Below, piece after piece: positions 10,759 to 18,588 of a stretch of DNA of 64,000 nucleotides. The translations under genes and the position numbers were made by a program. The notes under the pieces are model-generated. The model worked only from the letters and a program-made list of their open reading frames with translations. It made no database searches and was not told the DNA's origin. Within the stretch, counting starts at the first letter, position 1; the number at the start of each line of letters is the position of its first letter. The stretch comes from Limosilactobacillus difficilis (lineage in GTDB: Bacteria; Bacillota; Bacilli; Lactobacillales; Lactobacillaceae): the NCBI RefSeq assembly GCF_947387495.1, contig NZ_CANDNU010000003.1:1-64000 (forward strand), in the 5' to 3' direction.

Positions 10759-11277
10759 ATGAGTCTAGACTACAAGAAGTACGTGAAAAGCATTCCTGAT
10801 TTTCCTGAAAAGGGGATTATCTTTCGGGATATTCTTCCCCTAATGGCTGATGGAGCAGCTTACCGCGCCGCAACCGATGAAATTGTTCACTACGCGATTG
10901 ACAAGCAGGTTGACATGGTGGTTAGTCCGGAAGCCCGGGGCTTTATCGTTGGCTGTCCGATTGCCTACGAACTGGGTGTGGGTTATGCACCAGCACGGAA
11001 AGCTGGCAAACTGCCGCGGAAGGCTGTTAGTGCGACCTATAATTTGGAATATGGCACTGCAACTTTGCAGATGGAATACGATGCGATCAAACCCGGTCAA
11101 CGAGTACTCGTGGTTGATGACCTCTTGGCGACGGGCGGAACAATCGGTGCGACGATCGACCTGGTTCATCAGCTCGGTGGTAAAGTGGTTGGTTGTGCCT
11201 TTTTGATCGAACTGAAGGCACTGAAGGGGCGCGACAAGCTCAAGGGCTACGATATCAAGACGTTGATGGAATATTAA
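10759..11277 (+). CDS. apt: Adenine phosphoribosyltransferase
   Basis: Purine salvage enzyme: adenine plus PRPP gives AMP and pyrophosphate, in the cytoplasm. The product has 172 residues, the standard length. The PRPP-binding motif [13 protein letters not shown] is present. The N-terminal segment [19 protein letters not shown] and the [14 protein letters not shown] loop are typical. The ATG at 10759 follows AAGGAGACG; an upstream in-frame ATG overlapping recJ lacks a ribosome site. It sits 19 bp after recJ, so the two are co-transcribed, and a terminator follows. Confidence 0.95.
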   Translation: MSLDYKKYVKSIPDFPEKGIIFRDILPLMADGAAYRAATDEIVHYAIDKQVDMVVSPEARGFIVGCPIAYELGVGYAPARKAGKLPRKAVSATYNLEYGTATLQMEYDAIKPGQRVLVVDDLLATGGTIGATIDLVHQLGGKVVGCAFLIELKALKGRDKLKGYDIKTLMEY

Positions 11278-11312
11278 AGCGGGTCCGGTTAACGGTCCTG
11301 CAAAGCTAAATC

Positions 11313-11350
11313 AAAAACGGCTGGTGAAAGTTTCTTCACCGGCCGTTTTA
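11313..11350. terminator. Bidirectional terminator between apt and the deoxyribosyltransferase gene
   Basis: AAAACGGCTGGTGAA pairs with TTCACCGGCCGTTTT across a short loop, with A and T tracts on both sides. It lies between convergent genes and should end both transcripts. Confidence 0.85.
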
Positions 11351-11396
11351 CAGTGTTATTAGACTTTTGCCAAACAATTTTTGGCTGAAAAAATTC

Positions 11397-11843
11397 TTAG
11401 AAGGTTTTACCCGTATAAGCTTGCTGTGGTAATAGCTTAAAGTCATAACTAGCGATTTGATCTACCGATTTAGTGTAGTAGTGTAGGGCTTGGCCAATCA
11501 TCAAGTTGAGCGGTTCATCTAGTTCCTGGAGAACAATAATTGGCTTGTGACTGGCCGCAGCGTAACCAACTTCAAAGGCCGTCCCTGAATCCATATTTTG
11601 GTGAGTAAAGTCGCTGACAGCACAAACGACGTCCGCCCGGTCGATTTCTTTGGTGTCGAGCTGATAAACCAAGCGTGCCCATTCTGGCGTTCCTTGTTTG
11701 CCGGCGTTGTCCGTAGTATTTGTTTCCATTGGACTGAAGAAGCTATCAACTGTTGCATTATTTTGCAATGCTTGTTCTACCCGGTGAATCCGGTCAATTT
11801 GTTTTTCGCTAAAAAATGGTCCTGCTAAGTAAATTCTTGTCAT
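11397..11843 (-). CDS. Nucleoside 2-deoxyribosyltransferase
   Basis: Purine/pyrimidine salvage enzyme that moves deoxyribose between bases, common in lactobacilli. The 148-residue protein begins with the family signature IYLAGPFFSEKQ. The nucleophile Glu lies in MDSGTAFEVGYA, and the base-binding FSPME region is also present. It is 39 bp downstream of the thiolase gene on the same strand and may be co-transcribed. A second, different member of this family is encoded by the prophage at 27926-28501. Confidence 0.88.
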   Translation of the reverse strand: MTRIYLAGPFFSEKQIDRIHRVEQALQNNATVDSFFSPMETNTTDNAGKQGTPEWARLVYQLDTKEIDRADVVCAVSDFTHQNMDSGTAFEVGYAAASHKPIIVLQELDEPLNLMIGQALHYYTKSVDQIASYDFKLLPQQAYTGKTF

Positions 11844-11882
11844 TAAATTCAGATCCTTTCATTTAGTTGGTGATTTTCTCAA

Positions 11883-13073
11883 TTAATCGACAGTTTTGAT
11901 CAAGCTGGCGCAGCCCATCCCACCGCCCACGCAAAGGGTAGCCACTCCATAGTGATCATTCTGGCGTCGCATTTCGTGAATAAGGGTTACCAGGATGCGC
12001 GTCCCCGAATCGGCGAGGGGATGGCCGAGGGCGATCGCCCCACCATTAGGGTTGACCTTGTCAGGAGCAATGCCCAATTCACGAATAACGGGGATGGTCT
12101 GAGCAGCAAAGGCTTCATTGATCTCAAAGCGGTCAATTTGGGCAACGGACATGGTTGCCTTTTTGAGGAGGCGTTTAGTAGCTGGAATCGGCCCGGTTCC
12201 CATCAAGGCTGGATCGACGCCGACCAGTGTTCCCCCCAGCCACTGGGCCAATGGTCGTAAGTCGTATTTCTCAACGGCTTCCTCACTAGCTAGGATGACT
12301 GCCGCGGCACCATCGTTGATGCCGGAAGAATTACCGGCAGTGACCAGTCCATCCTCACAAAAAGCGGGATGAAGTTTGGCAAGAGCCTCGGAACTGGTAT
12401 TGCGACGCGGTGCCTCATCCTCATTGACAACGAAGGTCCGCTTTTTCTGTTTGACGGTAATAGGAATGATTTCATCCGCGAAACGGCCTTGATCTTGTGC
12501 GGCTACCGCTTTTTGGTGACTGGATAGGGCAAATTGATCCATTTCCTGACGACTGATATGGTAGTGTTTGGCGACATTTTCGGCAGTGATGCCCATTGAA
12601 TAGCCACGAAAGGCATCTTGCAAGCCGTCTCGCTGCACTGAATCGATGATTTCGCTATCACCTAGGCGATAGCCAAACCGTGCCTGATTCAACAAATAAG
12701 GGGCGTTTGACATGCTCTCAGTGCCTCCGGCCACAGCGAGCTGGTATTCACCAAGGCAAATGTTGCGGGCCGCGATATTGACGGCTTCGAGACCTGATGC
12801 ACAGACAGCATTGAGGGTCACGGCCGGAACTTCATAAGGGATACCACTTTTTATTGCGATTTGTCGGGCCGGATTTTGTCCGTTGCCTGCTTGGATGACG
12901 TTGCCAAAATAGGTTGCATCGATTGCTGAGGGGGGGATTTGTGCTCGATCGATAGCTGCCGTTACTGCGCACTGGCCTAAATCAACGGCGGTTAGTGACG
13001 ACAGTGTGCCGCCAAATTTACCAATCGGAGTGCGGACGGCACTAACGATATAAACTGAATGCAGCTTGTCCAT
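11883..13073 (-). CDS. Thiolase (acetyl-CoA acetyltransferase)
   Basis: Condenses two acetyl-CoA to acetoacetyl-CoA, the entry step of the mevalonate pathway. Its near neighbour mvaS uses that product. The protein has 396 residues. The nucleophilic Cys is in NAVCASGLEAVN near residue 88. The C-terminal His motif is GGAIALGHPLADSG and the second Cys is in CVGGGMGC. The usual thiolase pattern is GHPxGxSG, so LAD in place of xGA/xGS is a small deviation. The ATG at 13073 has AAGGAAGG upstream; a longer in-frame extension is hydrophobic and lacks a ribosome site. Confidence 0.9.
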   Translation of the reverse strand: MDKLHSVYIVSAVRTPIGKFGGTLSSLTAVDLGQCAVTAAIDRAQIPPSAIDATYFGNVIQAGNGQNPARQIAIKSGIPYEVPAVTLNAVCASGLEAVNIAARNICLGEYQLAVAGGTESMSNAPYLLNQARFGYRLGDSEIIDSVQRDGLQDAFRGYSMGITAENVAKHYHISRQEMDQFALSSHQKAVAAQDQGRFADEIIPITVKQKKRTFVVNEDEAPRRNTSSEALAKLHPAFCEDGLVTAGNSSGINDGAAAVILASEEAVEKYDLRPLAQWLGGTLVGVDPALMGTGPIPATKRLLKKATMSVAQIDRFEINEAFAAQTIPVIRELGIAPDKVNPNGGAIALGHPLADSGTRILVTLIHEMRRQNDHYGVATLCVGGGMGCASLIKTVD

Positions 13074-13169
13074 AGAAACCTTCCTTACTAAAATTAATAT
13101 AACTATTGTAACTAAAGCTCGTTTGAGCGACAATAAGTTTTAATGATAAAACTGAGGAGTAAATATTTT

Positions 13170-13775
13170 ATGATTTTTTTGGCGCTATTTGGCGGATTAA
13201 TGTTGATCTTGAGTGGTTTTTACCTGGCCAATTCCTGGATGGAGTACCGAACATGGAAATGGCCGACTTTTATGGTAATCATCAGTCTAGCGATGTTAGT
13301 TATCGGGATTTGGCGGCTGCCGGTTTGGCACAATAATCAGCGAAGTGCTTCGTCGAGCAGTCAGTCGAGTCAGCAAACGACTCGCAGCAGTCTCAGCAGC
13401 TTTTCAAATCAGCAGAGCATGACTACTAACAATGGCCAGAGTCAGAATGAAAAAGAAATGTACATTTTGCGTCAGCTCCAGAAGGGTTACAGCAAGATGG
13501 GTGATGTTCAATTTGTTAGCTCGACCAAGACTTATCAAATCAAGCCGACAAACTCGGAAAGCAAGCGGGCTCTCAATTATTTGGTACAGAATCCAGATCA
13601 GGGCAGTCAAATTGGTTGGTCGAACCTGACCAAATCTCTTCGCCAGACCTCGTCTCAGATTGAACCGGGATTGGGCAGTGGTTATTCGATCAGTCTGATG
13701 AAGCCTGGCAGTTCGAAGACTGTCCTTTATACAGTTAAGGATGGGAAGACAACTTACGACTTTACTCAAAAATAA
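13170..13775 (+). CDS. Predicted membrane protein with Ser/Gln-rich linker
   Basis: No recognised family. The protein has 201 residues from ATG 13170, supported by GAGGAG ten bases upstream. Two hydrophobic helices (about residues 1-20 and 30-48) are followed by a Ser/Gln/Asn-rich linker (about 60-100). A C-terminal domain of about 100 residues is rich in Ser, Thr and Lys. The topology suggests a two-helix anchor and an outer or linker-borne domain. It is divergent from the thiolase gene and convergent with mvaS. Its role is unknown. Confidence 0.75.
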   Translation: MIFLALFGGLMLILSGFYLANSWMEYRTWKWPTFMVIISLAMLVIGIWRLPVWHNNQRSASSSSQSSQQTTRSSLSSFSNQQSMTTNNGQSQNEKEMYILRQLQKGYSKMGDVQFVSSTKTYQIKPTNSESKRALNYLVQNPDQGSQIGWSNLTKSLRQTSSQIEPGLGSGYSISLMKPGSSKTVLYTVKDGKTTYDFTQK

Positions 13776-13800
13776 GTCAAATACATAATTTGAACAAAAA

Positions 13801-13847
13801 GTGGCCCCTAATGTCCGGCTAAAGTCGGGTTATTAGGGGCTACTTTT
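13801..13847. terminator. Bidirectional terminator between the membrane protein gene and mvaS
   Basis: GTGGCCCCTAAT (13801-13812) pairs with ATTAGGGGCTAC (about 13831-13842), followed by T's on the plus strand and preceded by A's. It serves the convergent genes on both sides. Confidence 0.85.
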
Positions 13848-13894
13848 GGGTTGGAGACGATTTGCTAGTAGTTGATCATTGCCGAGTTCAGCAT

Positions 13895-15052
13895 TTATCG
13901 TCTCTGGTACTGACGTTGATGATTTTTCTGTCCTGTCAGAACAAAACGACTGTGATCGTGACTAATGTCGAAAGTAACATCTGCATTTTGGAGGCCTAGT
14001 TGTTGTTTGAACATCTTTTCATATTGTGAAACGGAAACTTGCTGGCGCTTTGCCAAATCTGTACGAACGTCATTAATATAATCCTGATAACCATCGACAA
14101 GCCTTGCAGTGAAGAACTCACCTGCGGCTCCCGAACCATAAGAGAAGAGACCGATTAATTCACCACTTTTTGGCTGGCCGTTTTCTAAGTAGGAAAGCAA
14201 ACCGAGATAGAGTGAACCGGTATAGAGATTACCAACGATGCGGGAATATACTTGACTTGCTTTTAATGATTGACGCAAAGTCGTGGCAACTTCATCTTGG
14301 CGCTCACCTAACAAGCCATTAAGCCCCTTGGTGGCCATTTTGGTAAAGGGGAGGTGGGTCAAGATGGCCGAGAAGTCGGCTAGCTGACAGCCAGTTTGCT
14401 GTTGATAGTGACTGAAACAATTTTTAAAAAAGTCGATAAATACTTGCGTTGAGTAGTGGCCATCGACCATCGCATTTTCTGAATAAAGCGGCCGCCAAAA
14501 ATCCATAATGTCTCGGGAATATGCTACCGAAGTTTGACCTAGCTTTAACACGTGGGGATGAGAAGAAACAATCATAGCGACCGCCCCGGCACCCTGAGTT
14601 ACTTCCCCGGGGGTGTTCAGCCCGTAGCGAGCAATGTCACTAGCGATGACCAGGACCTTTTCTTGTGGGTTCGCTGCGACTAAACCACGCGCCATCATGA
14701 GTGCTGCGGTACCACCATAGCAGGCTTGTTTAATTTCAGCGACCCGGACGAAAGCGGAGAGCCCGAGTAAATGCTGAATATAAGTAGCGACTGCCTTAGA
14801 GTTGTCGATTCCAGATTCCGTGGCCACGAGAACACTAGTAATTTCTTTTTTTAAGGCGGGAGTCAACAATTTTTCTGCTGCCGCGGCACCAATTGTGACG
14901 ACGTCTTGACTTGCTGGAACAACTGCTTGTTTGCTTTGACCAATGCCGATTAAATATTTGTTCGGGTCGACTTTGCGGGCTTTAGCCAGGTCGACTAAAT
15001 CTAAGTAATAATTTGTCGTAGCAAAAGCCATTTTATCAATACCGATATCCAT
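13895..15052 (-). CDS. mvaS: Hydroxymethylglutaryl-CoA synthase
   Basis: Condenses acetoacetyl-CoA with acetyl-CoA to HMG-CoA, the second step of the mevalonate route to isoprenoids. The protein has about 385 residues and starts MDIGIDKMAFATTNYYLDL, very like bacterial MvaS. The catalytic Cys is in EIKQACYGGTAALMMA (about residue 110) and the His in HLPFTKMATKGL. Two ATG codons are adjacent; the second (15052) has better spacing to AGGAGG. It is now separated from its former upstream neighbour, tRNA-Ser, by the prophage. No clear promoter lies between the att core and the ribosome site. Confidence 0.94.
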   Translation of the reverse strand: MDIGIDKMAFATTNYYLDLVDLAKARKVDPNKYLIGIGQSKQAVVPASQDVVTIGAAAAEKLLTPALKKEITSVLVATESGIDNSKAVATYIQHLLGLSAFVRVAEIKQACYGGTAALMMARGLVAANPQEKVLVIASDIARYGLNTPGEVTQGAGAVAMIVSSHPHVLKLGQTSVAYSRDIMDFWRPLYSENAMVDGHYSTQVFIDFFKNCFSHYQQQTGCQLADFSAILTHLPFTKMATKGLNGLLGERQDEVATTLRQSLKASQVYSRIVGNLYTGSLYLGLLSYLENGQPKSGELIGLFSYGSGAAGEFFTARLVDGYQDYINDVRTDLAKRQQVSVSQYEKMFKQQLGLQNADVTFDISHDHSRFVLTGQKNHQRQYQRR

Positions 15053-15072
15053 CATAGATCCTCCTAAAAGAA

Positions 15073-15112
15073 AAGCTCTAAAACGTTGAAAAGTAACAAC
15101 GCTTTAGAGCTT
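15073..15112 (-). terminator. Stem-loop ahead of mvaS (probable former tRNA-Ser terminator)
   Basis: AAGCTCTAAA (15073-15082) pairs with TTTAGAGCTT (15103-15112). On the minus strand it is followed by TTTTCTTTT and then directly by the mvaS ribosome site. Before integration it lay just downstream of the tRNA-Ser gene. Confidence 0.65.
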
Positions 15113-15117
15113 GTAAT

Positions 15118-15133
15118 AAAAGGAGAGTACAGG
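15118..15133. repeat. att core, integrase-proximal end
   Basis: AAAAGGAGAGTACAGG (16 bp), identical to 59482-59497. It is the copy adjacent to the integrase and reproduces the last bases of the tRNA-Ser gene plus its T-tract. Confidence 0.9.
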
Positions 15134-15171
15134 CGGCACTCCCCTTGATATGACGCTGTTTTTCACACCTT

Positions 15172-15192
15172 TGTGTGTCAAATGTGTGCCAA
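15172..15192. repeat. Probable integrase arm-type site (left)
   Basis: A 21-bp sequence, TGTGTGTCAAATGTGTGCCA plus one A, matches 59341-59361 at 20 of 21 positions. It is 38 bp inside the left att core, next to the integrase stop codon. This is the expected place for arm-type binding of a tyrosine recombinase. Confidence 0.6.
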
Positions 15193-15194
15193 GC

Positions 15195-16283
15195 TCATAG
15201 CACACTTAAAGCTGAAATGATTTGCTTATCTGTTTGGTCCTTGTACTCGTCAATCAGATAAGCATACGTGTTAGCTGTAGTTTTAATATTGCTGTGGCCA
15301 AGACGCTTCGAAATAGCATAGATGTCAATGCCATTAGCTAAGAGCAAAGCAACATGACTGTGCCTTAAGCTATGAAAGTGAAAGTTACGTTTATGAATAT
15401 TTAATTCATTCAACAATTTACGCAGGGTTTTATTTACAGCGTTGCTAGTCGGTATTGTACCATACTGGTTCGTGAAAACCATCGTAGAAGCTCTGTTAGA
15501 GCGTAGCTGAGAAAGCAATGCCAGCAATTCAGGATTGACCCGGATAGTACGTACTGAAGACGGGTTTTTAGTTGCTTTAAATTGCCGAATATGAAAATTC
15601 CAAGATTTATTAATTGAAATGGTTTGCTGCTGAAAATCAATATCCTTCCACGTCAGTGCTTGAATTTCAGATAGACGCATTCCTGTGTAGATTGCGGTGA
15701 TAATCATGTAACGGCTGGTAAAATGGGGTGTTAAGTGAGTATTGGCAGCATGTAAAAGGGCCTTAATCTCTTTAATGTTGAGGTATTGCACCTTAACAAC
15801 TAAGTTCTTATTACCACCAAGAGCAACACCCTGAGTAAAATCTTTTGTTAGGTAGTCATCAAGAATAGCTGACTGCACACAAGAACGAATGAATCCATTG
15901 ATCTTTTGTACACTGGTTGGCGCATGGTCCTTACCATAACCATTGATAAACTCCTGATACTGCATTCTGGTAATATTTTTGATGCCAGTATTGCCAAAGT
16001 AATCACGAAGGTCCTTGCCCAAAGTTAGATATGTTTGCATGGTTACTTCAGCGACTTTGTCTTGCTTATAAGTATTAATCCAATGCTCATAATAATCAGC
16101 AAGGCTAACAGCCCTATCAATTTTCAGGCCAATGTTAAGTTGTTCTTCATTAGTGATAGCCCACTTTTTAGCCAGGGCTTTGGTTTTAAAGCCTGATTTT
16201 GACTTAGTGTGCCGCTTGCCAAAACTATCACGCCACTGAATTCGTGCTTGCCAGCCACGGCCACGCTTTAAAAATTGTGCCAT
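15195..16283 (-). CDS. Tyrosine site-specific integrase
   Basis: Catalyses integration and excision between attP and the tRNA-Ser attB. The protein has 362 residues from ATG 16283, which is preceded by GGAGGG. The N-terminal arm-binding segment (GRGWQARIQWRDSFGKRHTK) is followed by a SAM-like core-binding domain. The catalytic domain has Arg in TGMRLSEIQALTW, HSLRHSH for the His-x-x-Arg pair, LGHSNIKTT, and the nucleophile Tyr in TANTYAYL. It lies 61 bp inside the left att core and is read toward mvaS. Confidence 0.95.
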   Translation of the reverse strand: MAQFLKRGRGWQARIQWRDSFGKRHTKSKSGFKTKALAKKWAITNEEQLNIGLKIDRAVSLADYYEHWINTYKQDKVAEVTMQTYLTLGKDLRDYFGNTGIKNITRMQYQEFINGYGKDHAPTSVQKINGFIRSCVQSAILDDYLTKDFTQGVALGGNKNLVVKVQYLNIKEIKALLHAANTHLTPHFTSRYMIITAIYTGMRLSEIQALTWKDIDFQQQTISINKSWNFHIRQFKATKNPSSVRTIRVNPELLALLSQLRSNRASTMVFTNQYGTIPTSNAVNKTLRKLLNELNIHKRNFHFHSLRHSHVALLLANGIDIYAISKRLGHSNIKTTANTYAYLIDEYKDQTDKQIISALSVL

Positions 16284-16315
16284 TGTGATTCCCTCCAATA
16301 TGCTATACTTGAAGG

Positions 16316-16387
16316 GTTGATATGCTCGCCAAAGTTATCAACCCATAGTCCGTTCTCTGTGTCAGCAGGGGACGGATTTTTTATTTT
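16316..16387 (+). ncRNA. Candidate small RNA opposite the lysogeny operon
   Basis: A short plus-strand unit in otherwise minus-strand DNA. A -10-like TATACT (16304-16309) is followed by one perfect stem (GGGTTGATA, 16314-16322, with TATCAACCC, 16336-16344). A second stem follows (16349-16376, several G-U pairs) and ends in TTTTTTATTTTT. That T-run is oriented for plus-strand transcription and overlaps the stop codon of the gene on the other strand. The -35 region is weak. Existence of the RNA is inference. Confidence 0.3.
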
Positions 16388-17022
16388 TGTAAGTTCAAAG
16401 TAATGTCATATGTATAGGAATCATCATAATTATCCTGGCCATTAGCATCAAACTTAAATCGCAAATTTTTGATATCTGTTGCTTTGGACAAATTTTTAAC
16501 AGGAATATAGACATTCCCAGACTTTACAGCCCCTTTGTTAATATCACCATCCCAGCTTTCTCCCATAGCCTCTTCCTGGTCATTATTAAAGTTAGCCGTA
16601 CCTTGTTGAGGATAGATAGAAATATCAGAATTTGCTTTAATCTTCATATGGATCTTAATAAACCCGTTGATATTGTACTTGCCATTATTAGCCGTATCTA
16701 ATTTATAAGGCTTGCTCAATTTGTAAACGGTAATCTTATTAATTGAAACCTTTGCAGCGTTCCAATCACTATTAGAGTAATTAACGTTGTAATCTTTGCT
16801 GTCTTTGACATTGTAGTCGTCATAATCAACAGTGATTGATGATGGAGTAGAAGCGGTAGTGGCAGAACCAGCTTTCTTACCTTTACTACTGTGTCCACCA
16901 GATAAAGCGCCAATAATAAAAAGAACAACAATAATTGCTAATACCCAAATCCACCAACGTTTGTACCAAGGCTTTACTTCTACATAAGTATCGCCATTTT
17001 GGTCAGTAATCTTTTTCGCCAT
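16381..17022 (-). CDS. Prophage membrane-anchored protein (lysogeny region)
   Basis: A 213-residue protein. It starts MAKKITDQNGDTYVEV, then has a basic and Trp-rich stretch (KPWYKRWWIW) leading into one transmembrane helix (about residues 25-45). A Gly/Ser/Lys linker follows, then an outer beta-rich domain of about 150 residues resembling the DUF4352/DUF5067 type. Such proteins between integrase and repressor in lactobacillus prophages are often suspected of superinfection exclusion; here that is inference. It shares its first residues' pattern with the next gene. Confidence 0.7.
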   Translation of the reverse strand: MAKKITDQNGDTYVEVKPWYKRWWIWVLAIIVVLFIIGALSGGHSSKGKKAGSATTASTPSSITVDYDDYNVKDSKDYNVNYSNSDWNAAKVSINKITVYKLSKPYKLDTANNGKYNINGFIKIHMKIKANSDISIYPQQGTANFNNDQEEAMGESWDGDINKGAVKSGNVYIPVKNLSKATDIKNLRFKFDANGQDNYDDSYTYDITLNLQK

Positions 17023-17030
17023 TTTAAATC

Positions 17031-17417
17031 CTACTTTCTTGCAAAAATCATAATGGCATCAACGATATAAATGATTCCGCCAATTATACCAAATACGCCA
17101 CAACAGAATAAAATGTACAGCCCACACAACAGCACTAGAGTACCAATCAGTTTGCGATGCTTGTTAATGGCAAATAGCAAACAAAAAGCAACTATTGCTA
17201 AGACAATGCCAAGCGCCATCTTGCCAGTATATGCGCCACCTCCACCGAAAGCATCAGCTACAGCAGCTAAGCCGAAAGAACTAGCGATCATAATGATAGA
17301 AACTACACCGGCGATACCGCCAATAATCAGTTCTGGCTTACGGCTTCGTGTAGATGCGGCCAAATTATCTACTTTTTTGTAAACCTTGCCATCTTCTCCA
17401 ACAATCTTTTTAGCCAT
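17031..17417 (-). CDS. Prophage multi-pass membrane protein
   Basis: A 128-residue hydrophobic protein with about four predicted transmembrane helices after a 27-residue polar N-terminus. That N-terminus, MAKKIVGEDGKVYKKV, matches the pattern at the start of the neighbouring 213-residue protein. It is similar in style to DUF4064-type small membrane proteins. The gene lies 8 bp upstream of that neighbour on the same strand, and RBS GGAGG precedes its ATG. Function unknown; a role in lysogeny or exclusion is possible. Confidence 0.65.
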   Translation of the reverse strand: MAKKIVGEDGKVYKKVDNLAASTRSRKPELIIGGIAGVVSIIMIASSFGLAAVADAFGGGGAYTGKMALGIVLAIVAFCLLFAINKHRKLIGTLVLLCGLYILFCCGVFGIIGGIIYIVDAIMIFARK

Positions 17418-17453
17418 TTAAAATAACCTCCTAAAAATCAGCTTTTAACGTCA

Positions 17454-17852
17454 TCAGGATTTGGACAAATTCAGAGCAACAATATAATCAAGCCTTGACG
17501 GCACTCCAAACACTTCACAGAATTTTACGGCATTGCTGATGTGGATATCTTCATGATCACAGTACTGCTGGATTAGCTGAATGCCAAAGACATTAGCTCG
17601 ATACTCAGCTTTGTCGTGGATGATAGCTGAGCAGTAGTACCTAATACCGAGGTCACCATCCATCACGTGACCAATCTCATGAGCAATCGCAAATGGCATC
17701 TCTTGCGGATTACCATAATGTTTATTAATAAGAATCATTCTGTGTTTAGCACTGGCAGTGTGTGGAATAGATGATGGCAATTCATCAGTCAGCACATAAC
17801 CAATGCCATGATCGAAAGCATAATTAAGAAGCCAATTAATTAGATTTTCCAT
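17454..17852 (-). CDS. ImmA/IrrE-type metallopeptidase
   Basis: A 132-residue zinc peptidase with the HExxH motif in FAIAHEIGHVMDGD. In ImmA/IrrE systems it cleaves or inactivates the partner XRE repressor on DNA damage and so triggers induction. It overlaps the repressor gene by 17 bp, which supports a translationally coupled pair. This pairing replaces a RecA-cleavable CI; the repressor here has no LexA-type peptidase domain. Confidence 0.85.
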   Translation of the reverse strand: MENLINWLLNYAFDHGIGYVLTDELPSSIPHTASAKHRMILINKHYGNPQEMPFAIAHEIGHVMDGDLGIRYYCSAIIHDKAEYRANVFGIQLIQQYCDHEDIHISNAVKFCEVFGVPSRLDYIVALNLSKS

Positions 17853-18174
17853 CCATCAACCTCCTAATCATTTGCTTTTCTAAATCCGTTAATGGTTTAC
17901 CTTGATAGGTGAATAACACATCATCATCGGAAAGATCAGCTTTAATTTGTTTGCTAGGCTTATTTTCAAAGAAATAATCAATTGAAACATTAAATAAGTC
18001 AGCAACTTGTTTTAAGGAGGAAAGACGAGGTTCATCTTTTCCGCTTTCCCACCTTGACAGCCTGCCCTTGCTGAAACCTGCTTTTGAATTATTTGCATTC
18101 AATTTATTAGCCATCTGTTCTAGAGTAAGATGATTTTCTTTTCGTAATTTTTTTATTTTCTCTCCAAGTGACAT
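17836..18174 (-). CDS. CI-like XRE-family lysogeny repressor
   Basis: A 112-residue repressor. The N-terminal helix-turn-helix spans about residues 5-65 (GEKIKKLRKENHLTLEQMA, then SKGRLSRWESGKDEP and FNVSIDYFF). A short C-terminal tail lacks a peptidase domain. ATG 18174 is favoured because GAGGA lies ten bases upstream; an ATG three codons earlier is too close to it. It is expected to bind the intergenic operators at 18184-18335 and to be controlled by the adjacent ImmA-type peptidase. Confidence 0.88.
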   Translation of the reverse strand: MSLGEKIKKLRKENHLTLEQMANKLNANNSKAGFSKGRLSRWESGKDEPRLSSLKQVADLFNVSIDYFFENKPSKQIKADLSDDDVLFTYQGKPLTDLEKQMIRRLMDGKSN

Positions 18175-18183
18175 TTCAATCAT

Positions 18184-18335
18184 ATCCTCTCAACATCTAT
18201 ATATTATCAGTAATGTTTCATTTTAGCAACATTTGTTTAAAAAAATAGTCAAAAGTTATTGACATCGAAACATAGACGTGTAAAATGATACATGTAATCG
18301 AGTTGCGATTACGAAACTAAACAAGGAGGTGCCAT
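18184..18335. promoter_or_regulatory. Divergent lysogenic/lytic control region
   Basis: This 152-bp gap holds the genetic switch. A rightward promoter is visible: TTGACA (18259-18264), 16 bp, TAAAAT (18281-18286). Dyads that could be operators are AATGTT...AACATT (18212-18233) and a perfect GTAATCG/CGATTAC pair (18294-18312). The motif GAAAC/GTTTC recurs at about 18214, 18266, 18313 and, beyond the Cro-like gene, 18553. A leftward promoter is less clear (GATAAT-type -10 near 18203-18208). Confidence 0.65.
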
Positions 18336-18545
18336 ATGGTAAAGGATAAAGCAGAACCTTATTACGGATTAATGGTTGAAATGAAGAAGAATGGCAAAAC
18401 TCAATCCGAACTCGCCAGTTTGATCCATGTTTCCCGATCAACCTTTAATCAGAAGCTGAACCGAATTGATGGCAAAGATTTCTATTATTCTGAGGCTAAG
18501 TTAATCGCTGATAATTTACATATCCAAGTCAGCGATTTTTCTTAA
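18336..18545 (+). CDS. Cro-like helix-turn-helix regulator (DUF739-like)
   Basis: A 69-residue DNA-binding protein, the first gene of the lytic arm. The helix-turn-helix reads KTQSELASLIHVSRSTFNQKLNR. Size and position fit the DUF739/Cro group of Firmicutes phages, which compete with CI at shared operators. AAGGAGGTG precedes the ATG. Confidence 0.8.
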   Translation: MVKDKAEPYYGLMVEMKKNGKTQSELASLIHVSRSTFNQKLNRIDGKDFYYSEAKLIADNLHIQVSDFS

Positions 18546-18588
18546 GATTAAAAGTTTCGAAAACAATAACTAAAAAGAGGGCAAACAA

